Shown: positions 57,301 through 64,000 of the stretch, piece by piece
Layout of the letters: each line of letters begins with the position of its first letter
How positions within the stretch are numbered: position 1 is the first letter of the stretch
DNA from: Salinivibrio sharmensis
Lineage (GTDB): Bacteria > Pseudomonadota > Gammaproteobacteria > Enterobacterales > Vibrionaceae
Direction: 5' to 3'
DNA length: 64,000 nucleotides
NCBI RefSeq assembly: GCF_001995985.1
Contig: NZ_MUFC01000002.1
Span: 255,119 to 319,118 of the forward strand
Program-made: the position numbers and the translations under genes
The notes under the pieces: generated by a model
The model's database searches: none
Told to the model about the DNA's origin: nothing
Seen by the model: only the letters and a program-made list of their open reading frames with translations

Positions 57301-58155
57301 CTAACGTGCGCGTTTTTGCCGGTACATACTTTGGTCGGCGCGCTCATAGAGCGACAAGTTATTATCACCTTGTCGATAGACAGAGAAACCCACTGACGCG
57401 CTGATCTGGTGACTTGATAACAAATGATCTTGGCCAACTAAGCTCTTCACTCGTGAGGTCACGTGTTTCACCGAGCTCTTACTGGCTGGTTGCAAGATAA
57501 CGGCAAACTCATCGCCGCCAAGTCGATAACAACGATCGCTGCCGCGTACGGCTTCTTTGACCAGCAAGGAAAAACGGCGTAGTACTTTATCGCCGTCTAA
57601 GTGGCCATAGGTATCGTTGACCTGCTTAAAGTTGTCCATGTCGAACATCACCATCACTAGGCCAATGTTTTCCCGTTCACAGACCGCGACGGCATGCTGC
57701 AGATCTTGCTCGAAGCTGGTGCGGTTATGTAGGCCAGTGAGGCCATCGAGCAATGCCATGTTTTTCACTTGCGTATATTCAACGGCATTATTGAGAGGCC
57801 CGGCTAACAGCTTGTGGTAAGTGTGTAACAGGCTGATTTCATCTGGGTCGAGCTTGTAAGGGGTAGAGTATTGCAAAACCCCTAAAGGCTGCTTATTGAA
57901 CTTGATGGAAAACGTCTGGCGAAACGTGTGTTGCTCACCACGACGGATGATGTTGGAGATATCATCATGCTCCCAAATAATTCGCCCAATATCGATCTGT
58001 TTTTCCAACTCACGCGCATACACTTCAAACAAGATTTTGATATCAAGGTGGCCTTGCAGCTTTTGTAACAACAACAAACGTTGATCGGCACCGAGCGGGA
58101 CAATCCGCGGGGCGCGATCAGAGTTTGTATATTGTTTGATGTGCGAGGCATTCAT
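57301..58155 (-). CDS. Diguanylate cyclase with GAF-like N-terminus
   Basis: 284 aa cytoplasmic protein. The N-terminal 130 residues look like a small ligand-binding (GAF-like) domain with alternating strands; the GGDEF domain begins at LDGLTGLHNRTSFEQDL (about 137). The active site is GGDEF at 213-217, with the I-site RGSD at 204-207, so it should make c-di-GMP and be product-inhibited. The ligand is unknown. It is separated from yaeP by about 60 bases on the same strand. Confidence 0.86.
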   Translation of the reverse strand: MNASHIKQYTNSDRAPRIVPLGADQRLLLLQKLQGHLDIKILFEVYARELEKQIDIGRIIWEHDDISNIIRRGEQHTFRQTFSIKFNKQPLGVLQYSTPYKLDPDEISLLHTYHKLLAGPLNNAVEYTQVKNMALLDGLTGLHNRTSFEQDLQHAVAVCERENIGLVMVMFDMDNFKQVNDTYGHLDGDKVLRRFSLLVKEAVRGSDRCYRLGGDEFAVILQPASKSSVKHVTSRVKSLVGQDHLLSSHQISASVGFSVYRQGDNNLSLYERADQSMYRQKRAR

Positions 58156-58275
58156 GCGTGATCAACTACTCAGTAACAACGTCGGTTTCAATCTATTAAG
58201 CAGGTATCGTGCCAGTCTATATATTTTTGCTAATGGTGATGGATGGATGCGAGTGAGGATACTGTTTTAAAGTAA

Positions 58276-59406
58276 CTAATCTGTCAATAAAGAAAGGATC
58301 TCAGACTGGTGATTGTGTGCATCACGGTAACCAATGTCAATCAACTGGCGAAGGTATGCCGGCTCAAATAACAGATAACTGGCAAAGGTGGCATCTTGAC
58401 TGGCATTAATACCCAAAAGTTTAAGTAAGCTGCGCAACGCGAGTGGCATATGGCTGTAGTAGCGGTTTGCTACCGGCTCAAAGGGCTCGGAAGGACGCAA
58501 GTGCAAGACATCGATATGTCGCAAACCTAAGCTGTCCTTTTGCTCGAGAGACAAGGTACTGGCAATCTGATTAATTCTTTGCAAATGCTCCAAGTCGGCT
58601 GAGAGCGTATCTGCGAAAATCGCATTCATCAGGTGACCGCCAAGCATCGCTAAGCCAGGTGCTGTGTGTCTAATTTGCTCGTGTCGCCGTATGCCAGTAG
58701 TGAGATCCAGAATTAAAATCCGCTCCGCATCCATTTTTACCGCAGGGCGTAACGGGGAGATTTGGTGAATGGCGCCATCACCATAAAACTCATGGCCAAT
58801 TCTCGAAGCGGGAAACACGAAGGGAATGGCCGCAGAGGCCAATAAATGTTCGGTGGAAATCTGACTCCGCTTTCCCACCGCGCGGGCTCTCTCCCAAGGG
58901 AGGATGTGTGGTGCCCCCTGAAAGAAACTCACCGATTGCCCTGTTTGGTAGTTAGATGCCGTGACAGATAGGCCGTGTAAATGCCCCGCTAGCAGTTGGT
59001 AGTTAAGCTTATTAAAATTGATGGTTTGATTGAGCAACTCTCTAAGTGGTCGGTTATTGAGCAACCCAAAAGGCTGAGTGGGTTGATAGTAAGATTGAAA
59101 GCGTTGCCCGGTTTGCGACAAAAGATGGCCGATAAGGGCACTGGGCTGACTGGCGAGCACCCGAGAGGTGTTCAACCGGTGCCATAGCCAAGACAGTTTT
59201 TTGACGCCCAGTCGAAAACATGACGCATAGCTTGCCAAAGATACTGCGTTGATAGCACCCGCGGATGTGCCGCAATAAATGGTAAATGGACTCGTGTGCA
59301 CACGCGGATACCAGTGAGCGATTGCCGATAAGACCCCCACTTGATAAGCCGCTCGTGCACCGCCGCCGGTGAGCACCAAGGCAATTTTAGGTTTGTTTTT
59401 AGACAT
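58276..59406 (-). CDS. Patatin-like phospholipase
   Basis: 376 aa. The patatin fold shows the oxyanion motif LVLTGGGARAAYQVGVL (residues 11-27), the nucleophile elbow YCGTSAGAINAV (Ser of GTSAG) and the catalytic Asp of EFYGDGAIHQISPL. It would act as a Ser-Asp dyad acyl hydrolase on phospholipids or lipoproteins. There is no signal peptide and one possible DUF3336-free architecture, so it is a cytoplasmic or membrane-associated enzyme. It is not related to its neighbours by operon. Its target is unknown. Confidence 0.85.
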   Translation of the reverse strand: MSKNKPKIALVLTGGGARAAYQVGVLSAIAHWYPRVHTSPFTIYCGTSAGAINAVSLASYASCFRLGVKKLSWLWHRLNTSRVLASQPSALIGHLLSQTGQRFQSYYQPTQPFGLLNNRPLRELLNQTINFNKLNYQLLAGHLHGLSVTASNYQTGQSVSFFQGAPHILPWERARAVGKRSQISTEHLLASAAIPFVFPASRIGHEFYGDGAIHQISPLRPAVKMDAERILILDLTTGIRRHEQIRHTAPGLAMLGGHLMNAIFADTLSADLEHLQRINQIASTLSLEQKDSLGLRHIDVLHLRPSEPFEPVANRYYSHMPLALRSLLKLLGINASQDATFASYLLFEPAYLRQLIDIGYRDAHNHQSEILSLLTD

Positions 59407-59498
59407 AGGCCTACCGCTATTATCACTCTAACAGTTTGATTATAGATGCTGTTTCATCTCACGCGCGGCGGTTTATCACAGACCCTAAATGTCATTAA

Positions 59499-59537
59499 TG
59501 ATAACGAGGTTGAAAATCGTTATCACTTCGATATAGA
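59499..59537 (+). promoter_or_regulatory. sodA promoter with overlapping palindromic operator
   Basis: TTGAAA (59510-59515) - 16 bases - TATAGA (59532-59537) lies about 35 bases upstream of the start codon. The arms TGATAACGA (59499-59507) and TCGTTATCA (59517-59525) flank the -35 with a nine-base spacer. A bound protein would block RNA polymerase. GATAA-type arms suggest Fur, but the spacing differs from the normal Fur box. Confidence 0.6.
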
Positions 59538-59571
59538 GTGGTGATGTCTTAATCATTGATGGAGCAACACC

Positions 59572-60192
59572 ATGACTTACTCTTTCCCCGATCTTCCTTA
59601 CGCTTATGATGCATTAGAGCCCCACATTGATGAGGCAACCATGCGTATTCATCATCAGCGTCACCATAAAACGTATTTCGATAAATTTGTTACGGCTATC
59701 CAAGAGTCCGAACGAAATGGTGAATCGCTTGAGGCTTTATTTGCCGAGGTTTCAATGCTGCCTGCTGGCATTCGTAATAATGGCGGTGGTTATTACAATC
59801 ATTTGGTTTATTGGCAATCAATGACGCCTAACCCTAAGCCTGCGCCAGAAGGCGCACTCTACGATGCGATTGTCGATACCTTCGGCTCGCTTGATGCATT
59901 CAAAGATGCCTTTAGCCAAGCGGCGATAGGTCAGTTTGGTTCAGGATTTGCGTGGCTGGTGGTAACAGAAAAAGGTGAGCTTGCAATCACGTCAACACCT
60001 AATCAAGACAATCCACTGATGGATATTGCAGAGGTCAAAGGCGAACCTATTTTAGGGTGTGATGTATGGGAACACGCTTATTATCTTAATTACCAGAACA
60101 AACGTCCTGACTACGTGAATGCGTGGTGGAAGGTGGTGAATTGGGACTTTGCTGAAAAGGCATACCACAAAGCACTCGAGACGGTTAGCTGA
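59572..60192 (+). CDS. sodA: Superoxide dismutase, Mn type
   Basis: 206 aa enzyme of the Fe/Mn family that dismutates superoxide. The metal ligands are H27, H77, D164 and H168 (CDVWEHAYYL). The Gln of STPNQDNPLM (Q145) and the QNKRPDY segment resemble the Mn-type E. coli SodA rather than SodB, so Mn is favoured, but metal choice cannot be proven from sequence. There is no signal peptide, so it is cytoplasmic. A palindromic operator precedes it. Confidence 0.92.
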   Translation: MTYSFPDLPYAYDALEPHIDEATMRIHHQRHHKTYFDKFVTAIQESERNGESLEALFAEVSMLPAGIRNNGGGYYNHLVYWQSMTPNPKPAPEGALYDAIVDTFGSLDAFKDAFSQAAIGQFGSGFAWLVVTEKGELAITSTPNQDNPLMDIAEVKGEPILGCDVWEHAYYLNYQNKRPDYVNAWWKVVNWDFAEKAYHKALETVS

Positions 60193-60210
60193 TGGAAAGT
60201 TAACTGATAC

Positions 60211-60236
60211 AAAAATGCCCCGCAACGCGGGGCATT
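60211..60236 (-). terminator. Intrinsic terminator after proS
   Basis: AATGCCCCGC - AAC - GCGGGGCATT. The T run occurs on the minus strand, so it ends proS; it lies between converging sodA and proS. Confidence 0.82.
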
Positions 60237-60256
60237 CAATCATTATGCGATAACGT

Positions 60257-61972
60257 TTAAGCGAGTTTTGCTTGGATAAACGACAAGGCGTCGTCGATAG
60301 CGAACGGTATTTTTTCACCCTCGCGGCGATGTTTATATTCAAACACGCCATTATCCATGCTGCGCTCGCCGATTACGATGGTATGCGGCACACCCACTAG
60401 CTCAATGTCTGAGAACATCACCCCTGGACGCTCTTTCCGATCATCAAAGAGTACCTCGATACCGGCAGCAGTAAGATCAGTGTAAAGCTTTTCAGCCGCT
60501 TCACGGACACGCTCAGACTTGTGCATATTCATCGGAACAATGGCCACCTTGAAGGGGGCGATAGCATCTGGCCAGATAATGCCGTTTTGGTCATGATTTT
60601 GCTCAATGGCTGCAGCCACAACACGCGTAATACCAATACCGTAACAGCCCATTTCTAACATGGCGTTCTTACCGTCTTGGCCTAATACGCCTGCATTCAT
60701 CTTTTGTGAGTAATTGTTGCCCAGCTGGAAGATATGGCCCACTTCGATGCCACGTTTAAACATCAATGTGCCTTTACCACAAGGACTAGCATCGCCTTCG
60801 ATAACATTGCGTAGGTCGGCCACTTGGCCAAGCTCGACGTCGCGGCCCCAATTAATGCCGAAGTAGTGCCTGTCGTCAATGTTAGCACCAGCACCAAAGT
60901 CACTCATTACCGCGACATTGCGATCGACGATAAAAGGAGCGGGAAGGTCTACTGGGCCCAAAGAGCCAGGGCCTGCACCAACAAGCGCGCGAATTTCTTC
61001 TTCGGTCGCGAAAGTGAGCGGTGCTTCCACCTCGGGTAGGTTTTCCGCTTTTACTTCATTGAGTTCATGATCGCCACGGATGATCAGCGCGATAAGATCG
61101 GAGTCTACGCTTTCTGACGCTTTGACAAACAGGGTCTTAACTGTTTTTTCGATCGGAAGATCAAACTGCTCCACCAGTTCAGCAATGGTTTTCGCATTTG
61201 GCGTATCAACCAGCTCCATCGCTTGGGTTGGCGCATCAGCCTGATCTTGGGGCGCGAGTGCTTCTGCCTTTTCGATATTTGCTGCGTATTCAGACTCAGT
61301 CGAGAAAGCAATCAGATCTTCACCACTGTCTGCCAAAACATGGAACTCGTGCGAGGCGGAACCGCCGATGGCACCGGTATCTGCCAACACGGCACGGTAG
61401 TCTAGCCCCATGCGATCAAAGATGGCGCAATAAGCCGCGCGCATTTTCTCATAGCTCTGCTCCATACCCGCTTTATCGATATCGAAGCTATACGCATCTT
61501 TCATCGTAAATTCGCGAGAGCGCATGACGCCAAAACGAGGACGTACTTCATCACGGAACTTGGTTTGGATTTGATACAAGTTAAGCGGGAGCTGCTTGTA
61601 TGAATTGATTTCGTTCCGCGCCAAGTGGGTAATCACTTCTTCATGCGTGGGGCCTAAGACAAAATCACGTTGATGGCGATCAGCTATACGTAGCAGCTCA
61701 GGGCCAAACTTTTCCCAGCGTCCGGTTTCTTGCCATAAATCTGCTGGTTGCACGACAGGCATCATGGTCTCAACGGCGCCGGCACGGTTCATTTCTTCGC
61801 GAACAATACGCTCAACATGTTGAAGCACGCGAACACCGGTGGGCAGCCAAGTATAAAGGCCTGAAGCGAGTTTTCGAATCATACCCGCACGCAACATCAG
61901 CTGGTGGCTGACAATTTCTGCGTCGCTAGGGGTTTCTTTCAAAGTAGAAAGCAGATATTGACTGGTACGCAT
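60257..61972 (-). CDS. proS: Prolyl-tRNA synthetase
   Basis: 571 aa bacterial-type enzyme. Class II motifs 1 to 3 are visible ([57 protein letters not shown]). The editing (INS) domain occupies about residues 220-400 and removes Ala-tRNA(Pro). The C-terminal anticodon-binding domain follows. The length fits E. coli (572). It is followed on the same strand by no gene, and trmO lies upstream as in E. coli. Confidence 0.98.
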   Translation of the reverse strand: MRTSQYLLSTLKETPSDAEIVSHQLMLRAGMIRKLASGLYTWLPTGVRVLQHVERIVREEMNRAGAVETMMPVVQPADLWQETGRWEKFGPELLRIADRHQRDFVLGPTHEEVITHLARNEINSYKQLPLNLYQIQTKFRDEVRPRFGVMRSREFTMKDAYSFDIDKAGMEQSYEKMRAAYCAIFDRMGLDYRAVLADTGAIGGSASHEFHVLADSGEDLIAFSTESEYAANIEKAEALAPQDQADAPTQAMELVDTPNAKTIAELVEQFDLPIEKTVKTLFVKASESVDSDLIALIIRGDHELNEVKAENLPEVEAPLTFATEEEIRALVGAGPGSLGPVDLPAPFIVDRNVAVMSDFGAGANIDDRHYFGINWGRDVELGQVADLRNVIEGDASPCGKGTLMFKRGIEVGHIFQLGNNYSQKMNAGVLGQDGKNAMLEMGCYGIGITRVVAAAIEQNHDQNGIIWPDAIAPFKVAIVPMNMHKSERVREAAEKLYTDLTAAGIEVLFDDRKERPGVMFSDIELVGVPHTIVIGERSMDNGVFEYKHRREGEKIPFAIDDALSFIQAKLA

Positions 61973-62018
61973 GTAAAGTTATCCGTTGATATTAGCGATC
62001 AATAATAAGTAGGGCATA

Positions 62019-62744
62019 TTAACAGCGCGGGGGAGTTTCGACAAAAGCTTCTATGGCCTCAACGTGAATCTGTTCGTTAGATACCATGAAACGCACATTG
62101 AAATCGAAAAGATGGACTGCATAGTGTTTAGTATCTGGCTTGCCCTTTCTATAGGCTGGGCGAGGGTCTTGTGCGAGTACCTCCTCAATCACTTGGCGCT
62201 GGTATTTGCCCTCAGGATGTTGAGAGAGTGTCGCGAGGGCGGGGCTTGAGAAATGCACCGGCATCAAATCAGGCTTTTGTTGAGCAAACCCGCCCTGAGC
62301 ACTATCCAGACAGTCAGAGTAGGGAATGTAAGGTTTGATATCGATAATGGGCGTACAATTGACAAGATCGCACCCCCTTACGACTAACCGCACTTGACCC
62401 GGTGTGGACTCAACGCGAACCAGCTCTACCGCCGACATCCCGATGCCATTAGGACGAAAGGTTGCTCGACTGGCAAACACGCCGACTCGCTCGTTTCCAC
62501 CCAAACGCGGGGGACGAACTGTCGGGGACCAACCTTTATCTAAATTGCGATCGAACAAGAATAGCACCCAAAGGTGAGAAAACTGCTCAATGCCCCTTAC
62601 TGCATCAAGCTGATTCGCATCATCGCATAATTCAATATACGCCAAAGCACTGGGTGCTAGGCCAGGTTGTCGTGGCACAGCAAACTTTTCCTTAAAGGGA
62701 GAAATCAATGTGCCAATGGGAGAGATAGAGAAAGTATCTTGCAT
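62019..62744 (-). CDS. trmO: tRNA (N6-threonylcarbamoyladenosine-N6)-methyltransferase TrmO
   Basis: 241 aa SAM-dependent beta-barrel enzyme (YaeB, formerly TsaA) that methylates t6A37 to m6t6A in tRNA(Thr). The family blocks are PIGTLISPFKEKFAVPRQPG, RPNGIGMSAVELVRVE and IIDIKPYIPYSD. It lies 46 bases upstream of proS on the same strand, as in E. coli, so the two may be co-transcribed. It is linked in function to tcdA, which acts on the same t6A. Confidence 0.95.
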   Translation of the reverse strand: MQDTFSISPIGTLISPFKEKFAVPRQPGLAPSALAYIELCDDANQLDAVRGIEQFSHLWVLFLFDRNLDKGWSPTVRPPRLGGNERVGVFASRATFRPNGIGMSAVELVRVESTPGQVRLVVRGCDLVNCTPIIDIKPYIPYSDCLDSAQGGFAQQKPDLMPVHFSSPALATLSQHPEGKYQRQVIEEVLAQDPRPAYRKGKPDTKHYAVHLFDFNVRFMVSNEQIHVEAIEAFVETPPRC

Positions 62745-62868
62745 AGGGTGAAGTTCGGTTAATAGACGCGTGCTAATCTTAACACGCGCTTTTCATTGAG
62801 TGTGCAAAGATGCAAGCAACCACGCAGCGTGTCATAATTATCGCCTGATATCGAAAGAGGAAGTGTGA

Positions 62869-63423
62869 GTGAGTTTTCCCGCTGTTTTTATTGATCGCGA
62901 TGGTGTGGTCAATGTCGACCACGGCTATGTGGCGGATATCGATAAATTTGAGTACATCGACGGTGTGTTCGATGCATGCCGCGCCCTAAAAGAGAAAGGG
63001 TATTTATTAGTGTTGGTGACTAACCAAGCTGGTATCGCGCGTGGTTATTATTCTGAACAAGACTTTTTACAGCTTACAGAATGGATGGACTGGAACTTTG
63101 CCGACAAAGGCGTGGACTTTGATGGGATTTATTACTGCCCACATCATGCCAGTGAAGGAGTCGGTGAGTATCGAATTGATTGCGATTGTCGCAAACCCAA
63201 GCCGGGTATGTTGATTGATGCCCAGAAAGAGCTCGACATTGATATGTCACGCTCGGTGATGGTGGGAGATAAAGCGGATGATATGAAAGCCGCAGAGAGT
63301 GCAGGGGTTGCAACCCGTATGCTAGTGCGCTCAGGTAAACCTGTCACCGAACAAGGCGTCGCATTAGCAACTGACGTTGTTGACTCTATCGCTGATATAC
63401 CCGATTGGCTTGCTAATCGTTAA
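62869..63423 (+). CDS. gmhB: D-glycero-beta-D-manno-heptose 1,7-bisphosphate 7-phosphatase
   Basis: 184 aa HAD-family phosphatase in the ADP-heptose pathway for the LPS core. The nucleophile and acid are in VFIDRDGVVNVDHGYV, the zinc loop is CPHHASEGVGEYRIDCDC (Cys-His-Cys-Cys), and the final Asp pair is MVGDKADDMKAA. The start is GTG with GAGGA upstream. It directly precedes the rRNA operon, as in E. coli. Confidence 0.95.
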   Translation: MSFPAVFIDRDGVVNVDHGYVADIDKFEYIDGVFDACRALKEKGYLLVLVTNQAGIARGYYSEQDFLQLTEWMDWNFADKGVDFDGIYYCPHHASEGVGEYRIDCDCRKPKPGMLIDAQKELDIDMSRSVMVGDKADDMKAAESAGVATRMLVRSGKPVTEQGVALATDVVDSIADIPDWLANR

Positions 63424-63459
63424 AACGACTTGCAAACAGCATCTTGGCGATTATTTGCA

Positions 63460-63514
63460 CAGTTAGATTTTTTTGAACAAAAACGCTTGCATCAAAAAAA
63501 CAAGTCTCTATAAT
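63460..63514 (+). promoter_or_regulatory. rRNA operon promoter P1 with UP element
   Basis: TTGCAT (63487-63492) - 16 bases - TATAAT (63509-63514), preceded by an A/T-rich tract at 63460-63484 typical of UP elements. Confidence 0.8.
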
Positions 63515-63577
63515 TCGCTTCTCGTTGGCACGGCAAGCCGCGCTAACAACGGCAAAATTGCCAAGCAAACAAAACGC

Positions 63578-63605
63578 TTGACTCGATGCCAAAGTGGCGT
63601 AAAAT
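63578..63605 (+). promoter_or_regulatory. rRNA operon promoter P2
   Basis: TTGACT (63578-63583) - 16 bases - TAAAAT (63600-63605), about 90 bases after P1, the usual tandem arrangement of rrn promoters. Confidence 0.72.
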
Positions 63606-63630
63606 GCCACTCCCGCTCAAGATTGGGCGG

Positions 63631-63644
63631 TGCTCTTTAACAAT
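63631..63644 (+). promoter_or_regulatory. rrn antitermination boxA
   Basis: TGCTCTTTAACAAT matches the rRNA boxA. A boxB-like CCGCTC-loop-GGGCGG hairpin precedes it at about 63612-63630. NusB/S10-dependent antitermination of the rRNA transcript is expected. The rest of the 410-base gap 63424-63833 is leader without genes. Confidence 0.85.
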
Positions 63645-63833
63645 TTGACCTATGCAATCTGTGTGGGCACTCGTTGAGAATAGACAAAAAGATTTATTCG
63701 ATGAACTGAGTGACCAAGCGACAACTTTTATAGTTGTTCGGCACAGTCAATTCGTTTGTCTCGTAAGAGACGAACAAAACAGTATTTATCGAGCCGTTTG
63801 TCTTTTCTTTTGGGAAAGCAAACACAAAAACTT

Positions 63834-64000
63834 AAATTGAAGAGTTTGATCATGGCTCAGATTGAACGCTGGCGGCAGGCCTAACACATGCAAGTCGAGC
63901 GGAAACGGCAGCATTGAAGCTTCGGTGGATTTGCTGGACGTCGAGCGGCGGACGGGTGAGTAACGGCTGGGAACCTGCCCTGACGAGGGGGATAACCGTT
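63834..64000 (+). rRNA. rrs: 16S ribosomal RNA (5' part, continues beyond window)
   Basis: The mature end AAATTGAAGAGTTTGATC begins at 63834, followed by the universal 27F region ATGGCTCAGATTGAACGCTGG and the GGCGGACGGGTGAGTAA segment. Only about 167 of some 1540 bases are present, so species cannot be told from it here. Confidence 0.98.

Noticed and set aside
59499..59525. Standard Fur box upstream of sodA
   Set aside because: The arms resemble Fur half-sites, but the nine-base spacer does not fit the usual 7-1-7 arrangement, so I kept it only as an unnamed operator.
63652..63840. 62-aa frame before 16S
   Set aside because: It lies in the rRNA leader after boxA and runs into the mature 16S end.

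Overview
This window looks like a piece of the main chromosome of a Vibrionaceae gammaproteobacterium. The phaBAPC polyhydroxybutyrate operon, the gene order and the general composition suggest Salinivibrio or a close relative; the genus is an inference from memory and was not tested by a search. Nearly all genes are ordinary chromosomal genes. There are no phage genes, insertion sequences, CRISPR arrays or tRNA genes that I can support.

Region 1 (1-18.5 kb) matches, in order, the E. coli block mltA - tcdA - csdE/csdA - gcvB/gcvA - ygdD - rlmM - xni - ppnN, but accessory blocks are wedged into it. Between mltA and tcdA lies an aminotransferase - BKACE - TAXI binding protein cluster with a divergent LysR gene, which looks like a catabolic module of unknown substrate. 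Between tcdA and csdE lie two tandem solute-binding-protein paralogues and the complete phaB-phaA-phaP-phaC operon. A textbook sigma-54 promoter precedes phaB. Divergent from gcvA is an unannotated GcvB small RNA.

Region 2 (18.5-30.8 kb) holds ppnN, an active-looking diguanylate cyclase, a TPR/transmembrane protein with a degenerate GGDEF domain, queF, syd with a zinc-ribbon partner, two small genes, a CsrB-type small RNA with an upstream VarA/GacA box, two conserved genes of unknown function (DUF3301 and DUF3549), yqcC, truC and a DUF3461 gene. CsrB near syd/yqcC is the same neighbourhood as in E. coli.

Region 3 (30.8-53.9 kb) is the conserved essential block glnD / map / rpsB-tsf / pyrH-frr-uppS-cdsA-dxr-rseP-bamA-skp-lpxD-fabZ-lpxA-lpxB-rnhB-dnaE-accA. 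It covers nitrogen sensing, translation, isoprenoid and phospholipid precursors, outer-membrane protein assembly, lipid A synthesis, replication and fatty-acid synthesis. Several genes overlap and several use GTG or TTG starts.

Region 4 (53.9-64 kb) holds tilS, a sodium-dependent transporter, yaeP and DUF4250 genes, a second diguanylate cyclase, a patatin-like phospholipase, Mn superoxide dismutase with a palindromic operator over its promoter, proS, trmO and gmhB. It ends with the promoters, boxA and first 167 bases of a 16S rRNA gene. The gmhB-rrn junction is also seen in E. coli.
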